Part shown: in pieces, positions 19,598 through 30,759 of the stretch
Layout: each line of letters starts with the position of its first letter
Numbering within the stretch: the first letter of the stretch is position 1
From: Ignavibacteria bacterium
GTDB taxonomy: Bacteria; Bacteroidota; Ignavibacteria; UBA10030
NCBI GenBank assembly: GCA_016873805.1
Contig: VGVZ01000003.1
Span: 115,458-179,457 of the forward strand
Direction of reading: 5' to 3'
Length of the DNA stretch: 64,000 bases
Notes under the pieces: generated by a model
Databases searched by the model: none
What the model was told of the DNA's origin: nothing
Seen by the model: the letters and a program-made list of their open reading frames with translations, nothing else
Program-made: the position numbers and the translations under genes

Positions 19598-21622
19598 ATG
19601 AAACGACTTGCCATTATCATCTTCGTCCTTGCCTTCACTCTCCCCGTTGCATCTCAGGTGAAACGGCCCCTTTCCTTTGACGATCTGATCTCAATGGGAC
19701 GAATCTCAGATCCGCAAATCTCTCCCGATGGAAGAACAATTGCGTTTGTGGTCACCTACCACAGCAAATCGGAGAACTCGACAAACAGCAATATCTATCT
19801 TGTCCCGCTGGCAGGCGGAAGTATTCGGCAGCTGACGTCGGCAAAGGGACAAAACGCCAATCCAAAGTGGTCTCCAGACGGCCGGACTCTGTTTTTTGTC
19901 TCGTCTCGTGACGGTGAATCGCAAGTCTGGAAGATCCCCGTCGGTGGCGGCGAAGCTCAGAAGGTCACCACAATCTCGACAGGTGTTTCAGGACTGGTTC
20001 ACTCCCGAGATGGCAAGTGGCTGGGATTCTCGTCGGAGATCTATCCGGACTGCGTGACGGATGACTGCAACAAGAAGAAAAACGAGGAGATGGCCCGAAG
20101 CAAAGTGAAGGCAAAAATGTTTGAATCCTTGCCGTACAGGGTTTGGAACCACTGGAAGGACGGAAAGAGGAGTCACTTCTTCGTTCAAAGAACTTCAGGC
20201 GATGGGGCAATTGATCTGACGACCGGCGACTATGATACGCCGCCGATCGACCTGGGAGGGTACGTCGACTACGATATTTCCCCCGATGGGAAAGAAGCGG
20301 TATTCACCCGGAATACCGATCCGATGCTCGCAATCAGTACAAACAATGATCTCTTCATTGTACCGATCGAAGGTGGCACACCCAAACGCATCACAACAAA
20401 TCCGGCCAATGATAATCAGCCTCTCTATTCTCCGGATGGGAAATATATCGCATACCGACGAATGGAGCGGGCGGGATTTGAGGCGGACCAGCAGGAACTT
20501 GTTTTGTATGAGCGCGCGACGGGAAACCACATTAATCTCACCAGGGGATCGGCGTACAGCGTCGGGGAAGTCGCCTGGTCGCCCGATTCAAAGTCCCTCA
20601 CCTTCGATGCGGACGACAAAGGGAGTCACTCGATCTTTCGCATCGGGATTGCAGATCGCATGATCGTTCCGCTGATCACCAATGGTTACAACCGGTCTCT
20701 CCGCATCGCGCCGGATGGGAAAAAGATTGTCTTCATCCGTGAGTCGATGAATCGGCCGGCCGACATGTTCACGATGGATGTGTCGGGGAAGAACCTCTCG
20801 CAACTGACCTTCCTCAATCGGGAGCGTGTTGCGGAATTAGAGATGCATCCTGCCGAAGGATTCTGGTTTGACGGCGCGGGTGGGACGAAAGTCCACGGAT
20901 GGCTGGTCAAGCCCCCCTCATTCGACCCGGCGAAGAAATATCCGATGGTATACCTTGTCCATGGTGGTCCGCAAGGCCAATGGGGAGACCAGTTCCACTT
21001 TCGCTGGAGCGCGCAGATGTTTGCCGCGCGCGGGTACGTCGTTGTGTTGGTCAATCCGCGCGGGAGCACCGGATACGGTCAGCAATTCACGGACGAGATC
21101 AGCGGTGATTGGGGAGGCAAAGTGTATGAAGATCTCATGAAGGGACTCGACTACGTGGTTAACACATATGACTATGTCGATGGGAATCGCATTGCCGCAG
21201 CGGGAGCATCGTACGGTGGATATATGATGAACTGGATGGCCGGTCATACTGATCGTTTCCGCTGTATGGTCACTCACGCCGGAGTCTACAATCTCGCAAG
21301 TATGTACGGAACAACCGAAGAACTCTGGTTCCCCGAATGGGAATTCAAGGGAACCTACTACGAGAATCCGGAATTGTACAAGAAGTGGTCTCCACTTGAA
21401 TATGCGTCGAACTTCAGGACTCCCACACTTGTGGTCCACGGCCAGCTCGACTATCGTGTCGACATCAGCGAAGGATTTCAGCTCTTCACCGCTCTCCAGC
21501 GACAAGGGGTGAAATCAAAGATGTTATACTTCCCCGATGAAGGCCACTGGGTCGGTAAGCCGCAGAATGCCGAACTCTGGTGGAAGACAGTGTTGGATTG
21601 GATTGATGAACATACAAAGTGA
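19598..21622 (+). CDS. S9 family prolyl oligopeptidase-type serine peptidase
   Basis: This 674-residue protein starts at the ATG at 19598 with CGGAGG just upstream; it opens a signal peptide (MKRLAIIIFVLAFTLPVASQ). The N-terminal 400 residues form a beta propeller with TolB-like repeats (DPQISPDGRTIAFV, NPKWSPDGRTLFFVSSRDG, YSPDGKYIAYRR). The C-terminal alpha/beta hydrolase domain carries the catalytic Ser538 in GASYGGY, Asp618 in HGQLDYRVD and His650 in DEGHWVG, a complete S9 triad. The oxyanion region HGGPQGQWG is also present. It is probably a periplasmic dipeptidyl or acylaminoacyl peptidase; the precise cleavage preference cannot be read from the sequence. Its stop codon is followed after 20 bp by the fumarase start. 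Confidence 0.92.
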   Translation: MKRLAIIIFVLAFTLPVASQVKRPLSFDDLISMGRISDPQISPDGRTIAFVVTYHSKSENSTNSNIYLVPLAGGSIRQLTSAKGQNANPKWSPDGRTLFFVSSRDGESQVWKIPVGGGEAQKVTTISTGVSGLVHSRDGKWLGFSSEIYPDCVTDDCNKKKNEEMARSKVKAKMFESLPYRVWNHWKDGKRSHFFVQRTSGDGAIDLTTGDYDTPPIDLGGYVDYDISPDGKEAVFTRNTDPMLAISTNNDLFIVPIEGGTPKRITTNPANDNQPLYSPDGKYIAYRRMERAGFEADQQELVLYERATGNHINLTRGSAYSVGEVAWSPDSKSLTFDADDKGSHSIFRIGIADRMIVPLITNGYNRSLRIAPDGKKIVFIRESMNRPADMFTMDVSGKNLSQLTFLNRERVAELEMHPAEGFWFDGAGGTKVHGWLVKPPSFDPAKKYPMVYLVHGGPQGQWGDQFHFRWSAQMFAARGYVVVLVNPRGSTGYGQQFTDEISGDWGGKVYEDLMKGLDYVVNTYDYVDGNRIAAAGASYGGYMMNWMAGHTDRFRCMVTHAGVYNLASMYGTTEELWFPEWEFKGTYYENPELYKKWSPLEYASNFRTPTLVVHGQLDYRVDISEGFQLFTALQRQGVKSKMLYFPDEGHWVGKPQNAELWWKTVLDWIDEHTK

Positions 21623-21642
21623 CCTATGACGAGGAGAAGATC

Positions 21643-23172
21643 ATGGAACATTTCAAGCAGAGCATGTATGACTTGATCGTCGAGACCTCCACCAATCTGC
21701 CCGCCGATGTCCGACGGGCGATCGCCGAGACGATGAAGACCGAAACGCCCGATACCCAGTCATCGCTGGCGCTCCAAACGATTGCCATCAACGTCGATAT
21801 GTCTGCGGCGAATTGCGGCGCGATCTGTCAGGATACGGGATATCCAACATTCGAGATCAAAACACCGATCGGTGCGAACCAGATCGTCATGCGCAAAGAA
21901 ATCATGGCGGCGATCGAAGAGGCGACAAAGGCAGGTAAGCTGAGACCGAACTCCGTCGATTCGATCACCGGGAAGAACAGCGGCAACAATCTCGGGCCCG
22001 GAACACCCACGTTTTATTTCGAGCAGTGGGAAAAGGACGATATCGATGTGCGGCTGGTGTTGAAGGGGGGAGGGTGCGAAAACAAGAACATCCAATATTC
22101 ACTCCCCTGCGAACTTCCCCAGCTGGGACGGGCCGACCGCACCTTAGACGGTGTCCGCAAGTGCATCATGCACGCGGTCTATCAGGCACAGGGTCAGGGA
22201 TGCAGCGTCGGCGCGATCGGAGTGGCAATTGGAGGCGATCGAGCGACCGGCTATTCGTTCGCCAAGAAACAGTTGTTCCGGACGCTCGACGATGTCAATC
22301 CCGATCCGGAACTCCGGAAACTCGAGGACTACGTCATGAAGCATGCGAATGAGTTGGGGATCGGCACAATGGGATTCGGCGGCAAAGCCACGTTGATCGG
22401 GTGCAAGGTCGGCTCGTACAACCGCCTGCCCGCGAGTTTCTTCGTTAGCGTTGCCTATGACTGCTGGGCATTTCGCAGACTCGGTGTCGAGCTCGACTCA
22501 AAGACCGGTGCAATCAAACAGTGGCTCTATCGCGAGGAGAGCAAAGCCGCGAAGCTCGCAAAGACCACGGAGCTTCCGCTCACAGGAAAAGAAATCCGAC
22601 TCACGACACCGATCACCGAAGAACAAATTCGTTCTCTGAAGGTCGGAGACATCGTTCTCTTGAGCGGCATGGTCTATACGGGTCGCGATGCTCTTCACCA
22701 TCATCTCTTGACGCACGATGCCCCCGTCGATTTGAAAGGCGGAGTCATCTATCATTGTGGACCGGTCGCGATCAAGCAGAACGGAAAATGGAAGATCAAT
22801 GCCGCCGGACCGACGACCAGCATTCGGGAAGAACCGTATCAGGCCGACATCATCAAGAAGTTCGGCGTGCGCGCTGTGATCGGCAAAGGGGGCATGGGCG
22901 CGAAGACTCTCGCGGGCCTGAAGTCGGAAGGAGCCGTCTATCTGAATGCGATTGGTGGGGCGGCACAGTACTATGCCGAGTGCATCACCGATGTTCCGGG
23001 AGTCGATTTCCTGGAGTTCGGCATTCCCGAAGCGATGTGGCATATGAAGGTCAAGGATTTTCCCGCCATCGTCACGATGGACGCTCATGGAAATAGCCTC
23101 CATGCAGATGTCGAAAAGCTCTCGGCGAAGAACCTCGCGCAGTTCGAGCATGCCCCGGATTTTGAGCATTGA
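21643..23172 (+). CDS. Class I (iron-sulfur) fumarate hydratase
   Basis: This 509-residue protein is of the single-chain class I type (alpha and beta regions fused), as in E. coli FumA/FumB. The start at 21643 is chosen because GAGGAG lies 6 bp upstream; a GTG at 21619 would overlap the previous stop. Visible signatures are NCGAICQDTG with a cluster cysteine near residue 62, GGGCENKN, GIGTMGFGGKATLIGCK, and in the C-terminal part VGDIVLLSGMVYTGRDALHHH and VIGKGGMGAKT. It hydrates fumarate to malate in the TCA cycle using an oxygen-sensitive [4Fe-4S] cluster. A related tartrate dehydratase activity cannot be excluded. It may be cotranscribed with the upstream peptidase. Confidence 0.92.
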   Translation: MEHFKQSMYDLIVETSTNLPADVRRAIAETMKTETPDTQSSLALQTIAINVDMSAANCGAICQDTGYPTFEIKTPIGANQIVMRKEIMAAIEEATKAGKLRPNSVDSITGKNSGNNLGPGTPTFYFEQWEKDDIDVRLVLKGGGCENKNIQYSLPCELPQLGRADRTLDGVRKCIMHAVYQAQGQGCSVGAIGVAIGGDRATGYSFAKKQLFRTLDDVNPDPELRKLEDYVMKHANELGIGTMGFGGKATLIGCKVGSYNRLPASFFVSVAYDCWAFRRLGVELDSKTGAIKQWLYREESKAAKLAKTTELPLTGKEIRLTTPITEEQIRSLKVGDIVLLSGMVYTGRDALHHHLLTHDAPVDLKGGVIYHCGPVAIKQNGKWKINAAGPTTSIREEPYQADIIKKFGVRAVIGKGGMGAKTLAGLKSEGAVYLNAIGGAAQYYAECITDVPGVDFLEFGIPEAMWHMKVKDFPAIVTMDAHGNSLHADVEKLSAKNLAQFEHAPDFEH

Positions 23173-23204
23173 GAATGGCAAGAACACGAAGTTCGGAGGA
23201 ATCA

Positions 23205-23750
23205 ATGATCTCATCGCGGCGGTTGCGTTTGTGGCGGTCATTGATCCTTCTATGTTTCGCGGCACTGGCATTCAACAGAAGCGCAAGCGCGCAGAATGGT
23301 CAAGATCCCGAGGCGGTGTTTATCGTCCGACATGCCGAGAAAGATACGGTTCGAAATGATCCTGGCCTGACGCGAGTGGGAACCGAGCGAGCTGAGCGTC
23401 TGGCGGAGATGCTGAGTTCATCCGCCATCCAGGCCATCTACACGTCTCAGTATGCACGCACGCGTCTGACAGCTCTCCCTCTGGCCGGTCGACTGAATAT
23501 TGAGCCGACAGCTGTTTCTGTAACCTCTCAAGACACGCGACCACACGTTGATGCACTGATCGCGGCGATCAGAAAACATCATCCGAGGAAACGCGTGTTG
23601 ATCGTCAGTCACAGCAATATCATTCACCGTATTGTCGCCGGTTTTGGTGGGGATGGAGTCGAGGAGATTTCGGAACACGACTACGGAAATCTCTTCGCAC
23701 TTGTTTTTCAGCCGAACGGCAAACCCACGCTGCTCAAGCTTCGTTTCTGA
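23205..23750 (+). CDS. Exported histidine phosphatase family protein
   Basis: This 181-residue protein starts at the ATG at 23205, with GGAGGA at 23195-23200; a TTG start further upstream would overlap the fumarase gene. A signal peptide (ISSRRLRLWRSLILLCFAALAF) is followed by the phosphohistidine signature IVRHAEKD, a GxxRAxxLA segment (GTERAERLAEML), YTSQYARTRLTA and the second histidine in IVSHSNIIHRIV. This is the phosphoglycerate-mutase-like fold. Exported members are small phosphatases of unknown substrate, so a phosphate-scavenging or signalling role in the periplasm is a guess. The usual RHGE is RHAE here. Confidence 0.85.
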   Translation: MISSRRLRLWRSLILLCFAALAFNRSASAQNGQDPEAVFIVRHAEKDTVRNDPGLTRVGTERAERLAEMLSSSAIQAIYTSQYARTRLTALPLAGRLNIEPTAVSVTSQDTRPHVDALIAAIRKHHPRKRVLIVSHSNIIHRIVAGFGGDGVEEISEHDYGNLFALVFQPNGKPTLLKLRF

Positions 23751-23795
23751 GGAGTTGGATCGGTTTTCACACACAGTCGTCCACGAAGGATTCTC

Positions 23796-24806
23796 ATGAA
23801 GGCGATTCGCTTGCACGAGCTTGGAGGTCCGGAAAAACTTACGTACGAAGATGTGCCGTTGCGCGATCTCCGATCCGGGGAAGTGGCGGTCCGGCTCAAG
23901 GCGGCGGCGCTGAATCACCGCGATGTCTGGATTCGAAAAGGACTCTATGCCGGCATCAAGCTTCCCGTGATTCTTGGATCGGACGGAGCGGGAGTGGTCT
24001 CAGCCGTCGGACCTGATGTCGATTCCTCTCTGAACAATCGAGACGTCGTGATCAATCCGAGTCTCGGATGGGGTACCGACGAAAAGGTGCAGTCGGCAAG
24101 CTTCAAGATTCTCGGCCTTCCTGATGATGGAACGTATGCCGAATTCGTCATTGTCCCGGTCGCCAATGTCCTTCCGAAGCCAACATCGCTGTCATTCGAA
24201 GAGGCCGCGGCCATTCCGCTCGCTTCGCTCACGGCGTATCGTGCCCTCGTGACGAGAGCACAAATCAATCGTGGGGAAACAGTTGTCATTACGGGGATTG
24301 GAGGCGGTGTGTCGACATTCGCCCTGTTGATCGCCAGGAAACTTGGGGCAAGGGTCTTCGTGACCTCGGGGAGCGAGGCGAAGCTCAAGCGCGCAAACGA
24401 CCTCGGAGCCAGCGGAGGTGTGAATTATCGCACCGGCGAATGGGTCAAAGAGCTTTCGGAAATGTGCGGGAACGGCGGTCCCGATGTCATCATCGACAGT
24501 GCCGGAGGTGATACATTCACAAAGGCGATCGAGCTGGTTAAACCTGGGGGAAGGATTGTCACATTCGGAGCCACCACCGGGGCATCAAAACAAATCGAAG
24601 TGCGAAGAATTTTTTGGAAACAGCTCACAATCTGCGGTTCGACGATGGGAACTTCGGAAGAATTTTCAAGAGCCCTCGCAATGTTCTCGGACGGCACTCT
24701 GAAACCAATCATCGATTCGGTCCATCCCCTCGCCGACGCCCAAGAGGCACATCGGAAGATGGAGGAGGCAGAACAATTCGGCAAGATTGTTCTCCAGATC
24801 GATTAG
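23796..24806 (+). CDS. Zinc-independent quinone oxidoreductase (MDR family)
   Basis: This 336-residue medium-chain dehydrogenase/reductase has an N-terminal GroES-like domain (MKAIRLHELGGPEKLTYEDVP, ALNHRDVWIRKGLY, LGSDGAGVVSAVG) and a Rossmann domain with VITGIGGGVSTFALLIAR near residues 164-182. The catalytic-zinc cysteine normally found in alcohol dehydrogenases is replaced in NHRDVWIRKG, which places it with NADPH:quinone or enoyl reductases. It would reduce quinones or unsaturated carbonyl compounds in the cytoplasm; the natural substrate is unknown. It stands between the phosphatase and peptidase genes with 45 and 101 bp gaps. Confidence 0.88.
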   Translation: MKAIRLHELGGPEKLTYEDVPLRDLRSGEVAVRLKAAALNHRDVWIRKGLYAGIKLPVILGSDGAGVVSAVGPDVDSSLNNRDVVINPSLGWGTDEKVQSASFKILGLPDDGTYAEFVIVPVANVLPKPTSLSFEEAAAIPLASLTAYRALVTRAQINRGETVVITGIGGGVSTFALLIARKLGARVFVTSGSEAKLKRANDLGASGGVNYRTGEWVKELSEMCGNGGPDVIIDSAGGDTFTKAIELVKPGGRIVTFGATTGASKQIEVRRIFWKQLTICGSTMGTSEEFSRALAMFSDGTLKPIIDSVHPLADAQEAHRKMEEAEQFGKIVLQID

Positions 24807-24907
24807 CGAATCTCTTTTCTTTCCCCCATATCATCCTGAATTGCCGTGCGCAGGGATTTCAAAACATTTCCATTGACCACACTCACTTCTGAGAAGGACA
24901 TATCGTC

Positions 24908-27535
24908 ATGAGGCCATCCTTCCGTTCTGTTATCCTTCAGGCGCTCTGCCTCGCCGTGTTGACCTCCACTTCATGGTCGCAGGTCCCCTCGTTTCGCGAT
25001 GCGGTGGGACACGATATCGGCAGCCGTATCACGTTGCACCATCAGATGATGTCGTACCTGCTGAAGCTGGAAAACGCCTCAGACCGCGTGAAGATCATTC
25101 ATCAAGGAGAATCATGGGAGGGGAGGGCGTTCAAGGTGGCGATCGTGACGTCGCCGAGCAATCATGCGCGTCTCAAGACCATCCAGGACAACGCCCGGAA
25201 GCTGGCAGATCCTCGAACGCTTTCGCGACTCGAAATGCTCTCTCTCGTGAAGAGCCAGCCCGCCATCGTGTGGCTGGGGGGCTCGATTCACGGTTTCGAG
25301 CTTTCGGGGAGTGAAGGACTCCTGATGCTCCTGGATCATCTGGCGACCAAGAACGACAGCGCGACGATGAACGTTCTCAATAACACCGTTATCCTCATCG
25401 ATCCTGTCTTGAATCCCGATGGACGTGACGCATTCGCGCACATCAATATCGAAAACATGGGGCGGATGCCCAATCCCGAGGGAGACGATTGGGGAAACAG
25501 CTTCACCTCGTGGCAGGCAGTGAAGTTTCGAACGGGACACTACTACTTCGACACAAATCGTGACTGGTTTGCTCACACGCAGAGGGAAACGCGCACCCGC
25601 ATCCCAACGATTCTTTCGTGGCGTCCGCAGGTGGGAATTGACGCGCACGAAATGGGTTCCGATGTCGAGTTTTACTTCGATCCCCCGACGCAACCCTATT
25701 CACCCTATTTTCCCGACTACGCGCGCAGATGGTTCGTGAAATTCGGAGAATCATACGCGAAGGCCTTCGACCGGGCCGGCTTCGAGTATATGACGCGAGA
25801 GCAATTCAACTACTTCTATCCGGGATATACGACGGTCTTCCTCAGCTACCAGGGAGCGGTCGGCATGCTGTACGAACAGGGCTCCAGTCGCGGACTCGCT
25901 CTCAAGCGGCCCGATGAATCGACCCGCACGCTCCTTGATGCGCTGCGGCAACAGTACACCGCGGCCTGGGCTGCTCTCCAGTTCTCGGCCGGCGAACGCG
26001 AAAAGCTTCTGATCGAATATTATGAATCTCATCTCCGCGCAATCGAAGATGGCCAGAAGGGGACAAGGCGGTATTTCATCATGCGCGACGGAGATCCGCA
26101 TCATGTGACGGAATTAATCAATGTCCTCGTGAGGAACGGCATAGAAGTCGGAACACTCGCCAAGGAGCAGTCGGTGAAGGATGTGAAAGACCGTGAGGGG
26201 CGGTCAATCGGCTCGAGATCGTTTCCTGCCGGCACATACGTTGTTGAGTCGAGCCAGCCCAGGGGAGCATTTCTGAAGACATTGCTCGAGCCCCATCTTC
26301 CGCTTCCGGAGGAATTTCTTAAGTCGGCGCGTGAACGCCTGGATCGCGGAGAGAATCCGCGATTCTACGACATCACGGCCTGGTCCCTCCCGCTCATGTT
26401 CAATGTCAATGGATATACTTCGAGCGACGGACAACAGCTCCCGGTGGAGCAAATTGCGAACGAGATTCCGATGTCCGGCGAATTTCCCCAGAGCAGACCG
26501 ACGTACGCATACCTCATCGATGGAAAGCAATCAGCCTCCATGTCGGCGCTCTACCATTTGAAAGAGAAAAACGCCCGGGCTTCCTTCCTGTGGAAGCCGA
26601 CGAAAGTTGCGGGCAAGGAATATCCGAGCGGGACCGTGATCGTTCGGATTTCGCAGAACGAGAATTCAATTCACGAAGTGATGAGAAATCTTTCGCGGGA
26701 ATTCGGTCTCCGTGTCGACGGCGTGAATACGGGATTCGGCGGGGATCTCGGACCGTCGCTTGGATCGGGTGACGCGACGTTTCTTGTCAAAAAGCCGGTG
26801 ATCGGGATTGTCGCCGAGGACCCATTTCAGGGTTATTCGTTCGGATGGGCATGGTATACGCTCGACCGGCAGTACAACATTCCCGTAACTGTGTTGCGCG
26901 CAGGAACGATCAGCCGGACCAAACTCGATCGCTTCAACGTCCTCATCCTCCCGGAAGTCGGCGACACAGCATCACTTGCCCGCTTGCTTGGACCGACGGG
27001 AATGGATCGGATTGCTCGGTGGGTGCGTGAAGGGGGGACACTGGTGACGATCGGGTCGGCGACAGAAGTGGCGCGCAAGCAGTTGAACCTCATAAAGCTT
27101 CGCTCATGGTATGAAGTCCAGGAAAAGGCGAGGGCCAAAGGGGGTGAAGGAGAATCTACGCGCATCCGTCGATTCTCTGTGCCCGGATCGATCTTCCGGG
27201 CGTCGCTTGAGCCCAATCGATGGATCACGGCCGGATACGACGCCGAGCTTGCCGTTTTTGTCGGTTCCGATCGATTGTATCTCGCGCCGGATGATCCCCC
27301 CTCGTCTGCGATACGAGCGGTCGCTCGCTACGAAGATGGCGCGAAGGGAAGAATCTCGGGACACGCGTGGAAGGAGTCGCTGGAGCGTATCGGCGGCGCT
27401 CTCTTTCTCTACGAGGAACGAGTGGCGCAGGGGCGAGTCATCTGTTTTGCTGAAGATCCAAACTTCCGCGGCTATTGGCGCGGCGCCAACCGATTGTTCC
27501 TCAATGCAGTGATTCTCGGGCCGAGCGCTCCGTAG
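24908..27535 (+). CDS. M14 family zinc carboxypeptidase, exported
   Basis: This 875-residue protein has a signal peptide (VILQALCLAVLTSTSWSQ) and an N-terminal M14 peptidase domain. The zinc ligands are His128 and Glu131 in SIHGFELSGSE and His247 in GIDAHEMGSD; VLNPDGRD near residue 168 is the conserved substrate-binding segment. YEQGSSRG around residue 321 may provide the general-base region. The last 250 residues (around 630-870) form a flavodoxin- or amidotransferase-like module (VGIVAEDPFQGYSFGWAWY, LILPEVGDTASLARLLG) found in large FCB-group relatives. It likely trims peptides or modifies peptidoglycan-derived material outside the cytoplasm. It is a single gene with about 100 bp on either side. 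Confidence 0.9.
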   Translation: MRPSFRSVILQALCLAVLTSTSWSQVPSFRDAVGHDIGSRITLHHQMMSYLLKLENASDRVKIIHQGESWEGRAFKVAIVTSPSNHARLKTIQDNARKLADPRTLSRLEMLSLVKSQPAIVWLGGSIHGFELSGSEGLLMLLDHLATKNDSATMNVLNNTVILIDPVLNPDGRDAFAHINIENMGRMPNPEGDDWGNSFTSWQAVKFRTGHYYFDTNRDWFAHTQRETRTRIPTILSWRPQVGIDAHEMGSDVEFYFDPPTQPYSPYFPDYARRWFVKFGESYAKAFDRAGFEYMTREQFNYFYPGYTTVFLSYQGAVGMLYEQGSSRGLALKRPDESTRTLLDALRQQYTAAWAALQFSAGEREKLLIEYYESHLRAIEDGQKGTRRYFIMRDGDPHHVTELINVLVRNGIEVGTLAKEQSVKDVKDREGRSIGSRSFPAGTYVVESSQPRGAFLKTLLEPHLPLPEEFLKSARERLDRGENPRFYDITAWSLPLMFNVNGYTSSDGQQLPVEQIANEIPMSGEFPQSRPTYAYLIDGKQSASMSALYHLKEKNARASFLWKPTKVAGKEYPSGTVIVRISQNENSIHEVMRNLSREFGLRVDGVNTGFGGDLGPSLGSGDATFLVKKPVIGIVAEDPFQGYSFGWAWYTLDRQYNIPVTVLRAGTISRTKLDRFNVLILPEVGDTASLARLLGPTGMDRIARWVREGGTLVTIGSATEVARKQLNLIKLRSWYEVQEKARAKGGEGESTRIRRFSVPGSIFRASLEPNRWITAGYDAELAVFVGSDRLYLAPDDPPSSAIRAVARYEDGAKGRISGHAWKESLERIGGALFLYEERVAQGRVICFAEDPNFRGYWRGANRLFLNAVILGPSAP

Positions 27536-27542
27536 AATGGCG

Positions 27543-27571
27543 TTGGATTCGCCCCAACTTCTTCTTATGTT
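27543..27571 (+). promoter_or_regulatory. Possible sigma-70-type promoter for the FKBP gene
   Basis: TTGGAT (27543-27548) and TATGTT (27566-27571) lie 17 bp apart, about 50 bp before the FKBP start codon. Both boxes deviate at two positions or fewer from consensus. Confidence 0.4.
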
Positions 27572-27621
27572 ATGCAGAATTTGATGTATTCAGCAGTCGA
27601 TCACCAAATGTGGAGAGTTTC

Positions 27622-28311
27622 ATGAGATCAGTGCTATTGTTCGCTCTCGCTGCCGTGCTCATTGGATGCCAGGACAGCCAATCGGGAAAAGCGTCGCTCG
27701 GATCCAGGACCGACAGCATCAGCTATGCCATCGGTCTTGATATTGGGAGAGATCTGAAGTCACAGTCGTATGAGGTCAATCCCGACATTGTCGCGCACGC
27801 CATTAAAGATGTTCTCCTCGATAGAGAGAAGGCCATCGCCGAAGATGATGCAGGAGCGATGATGATGTCGCTTCACGATGAGATGATGGCCAAGCATACG
27901 AGCAACCTGCGCGAGACCGCAGAGAAAAACAAGGCAGCGGGGGAAGCGTTTCTCGTTGAGAACGCCAAGAAACAGGGGGTGAAAACCCTTGAGAGCGGAC
28001 TTCAGTACAAGGTGATCAAGATGGGGAGCGGCAAGAAACCGAAGTCGAATCAGACGGTACGAGTTCATTATCGCGGAAAGCTTGTGGATGGAACGGAATT
28101 CGACAGCTCCCACAACCGCGGACAACCGGTGACATTCGAAGTTGGCAATGTGATCGCCGGATTCTCGGAGGCCCTTCTTCTGATGCCGGCCGGCTCCAAA
28201 TGGGAAATCTATATTCCTGCAAAGCTGGCGTACGGCGAGGCTGGAGCAGGAGCAATCATTCCGCCAAATTCGACACTTATTTTTGAGATCGAACTTCTCG
28301 AGGTTCTCTGA
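27622..28311 (+). CDS. FKBP-type peptidyl-prolyl isomerase lipoprotein
   Basis: This 229-residue protein starts at the ATG at 27622 with GGAGAG upstream. The lipobox VLIGC places the lipidated cysteine at residue 16. Residues 30-115 match the FKBP N-terminal dimerisation domain (SYAIGLDIGRDLKSQ, helical), and residues 120-229 are the FKBP catalytic domain (GSGKKPKSNQTVRVHYRGKL, DGTEFDSSHNRGQPVTFEVG, VIAGFSEALLLMPAGSKWEI, LAYGEAGAGAIIPPNSTLIF). It catalyses cis-trans isomerisation of proline bonds and acts as a chaperone for exported proteins, like FkpA and Mip, anchored in the envelope by its lipid. A promoter-like pair lies at 27543-27571. Confidence 0.93.
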   Translation: MRSVLLFALAAVLIGCQDSQSGKASLGSRTDSISYAIGLDIGRDLKSQSYEVNPDIVAHAIKDVLLDREKAIAEDDAGAMMMSLHDEMMAKHTSNLRETAEKNKAAGEAFLVENAKKQGVKTLESGLQYKVIKMGSGKKPKSNQTVRVHYRGKLVDGTEFDSSHNRGQPVTFEVGNVIAGFSEALLLMPAGSKWEIYIPAKLAYGEAGAGAIIPPNSTLIFEIELLEVL

Positions 28312-28400
28312 TCTCGTATTGGGATTCCCGTTGATGGCGTTCCTCGAAGAGAAGAGAACGCCGTCGATGGCAAGGGTAATTCCGGCCTCGGAGTAATCAG

Positions 28401-28429
28401 TTGATTGGCTCGACGGTTTTTGGTATATT
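28401..28429 (+). promoter_or_regulatory. Sigma-70-type promoter for tRNA-Thr
   Basis: TTGATT (28401-28406) and TATATT (28424-28429) are spaced 17 bp apart and end 54 bp before the tRNA. No other gene intervenes. Confidence 0.6.
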
Positions 28430-28465
28430 GAGTCCATTCCAAACGACGCTCTGCGTTCTTCGTGA

Positions 28466-30220
<1,755 letters not shown>

Positions 30221-30225
30221 CGGTG

Positions 30226-30660
30226 ATGACCGGCAGAACCTTTCATCTGGAAATTGTGACTCCCAAGAAAGTCCTCTATGCGTCGGAGGTGCAGAGTTTT
30301 CGTGTTCCGGGATATGTTGGGAGTTTCCAGATCTTGTACAACCACACACCATTGCTTTCCCTGATTACGGTCGGTGAATTGAAGATCGTCGATGCGGATG
30401 GAAACGATATCCGTTTCGCGACCAGCGGCGGCTTTGTTGATGTGAAAGACAACACCGTGATGCTTCTGGCAGAGACGGCCGAGCGGGCCGACGAGATCGA
30501 CGTCCCCCGTGCCCAGGTGGCATATGACAAATCGAAGCGCCGGCTCGTCGAAAAGAGATTCGAAACGGATGTGGAGCGGACGCGACTTGCGTTGGAACGA
30601 GCCCGGAATCGACTGAAAGTCGCTTCGCGCGCGGGGAAAGTGCCGACGGGCTCCTCCTAG
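30226..30660 (+). CDS. atpC: F1 ATP synthase subunit epsilon
   Basis: This 144-residue protein (start at the ATG at 30226; a GTG at 30223 is equally well placed behind AAGGAG) has the epsilon beta-sandwich (FHLEIVTPKKVLYASEVQSF, GYVGSFQILYNHTPLLSLI, GELKIVDADG, ATSGGFVDVKDNTVMLLAE) and a C-terminal helical hairpin (residues 90-135, charged and coiled). It belongs to the rotating central stalk and regulates ATP hydrolysis. It forms a two-gene operon with atpD. Confidence 0.95.
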   Translation: MTGRTFHLEIVTPKKVLYASEVQSFRVPGYVGSFQILYNHTPLLSLITVGELKIVDADGNDIRFATSGGFVDVKDNTVMLLAETAERADEIDVPRAQVAYDKSKRRLVEKRFETDVERTRLALERARNRLKVASRAGKVPTGSS

Positions 30661-30759
30661 AGACCGCCCGTGTCAGGATCCCGCGCTGCTGGAGAATCGT
30701 GTGCGGCGTGCTGCTGAACTACTCCAAAGGGGCGAACAATAGCCACTCAAGAGCATCCT

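Noticed and set aside
28333..28365. Hairpin after the FKBP gene (GATGGCGTTC with GAACGCCGTC)
   Set aside because: The stem is reasonable, but no T tract follows and the tRNA promoter starts soon after; evidence is too thin for a terminator call.
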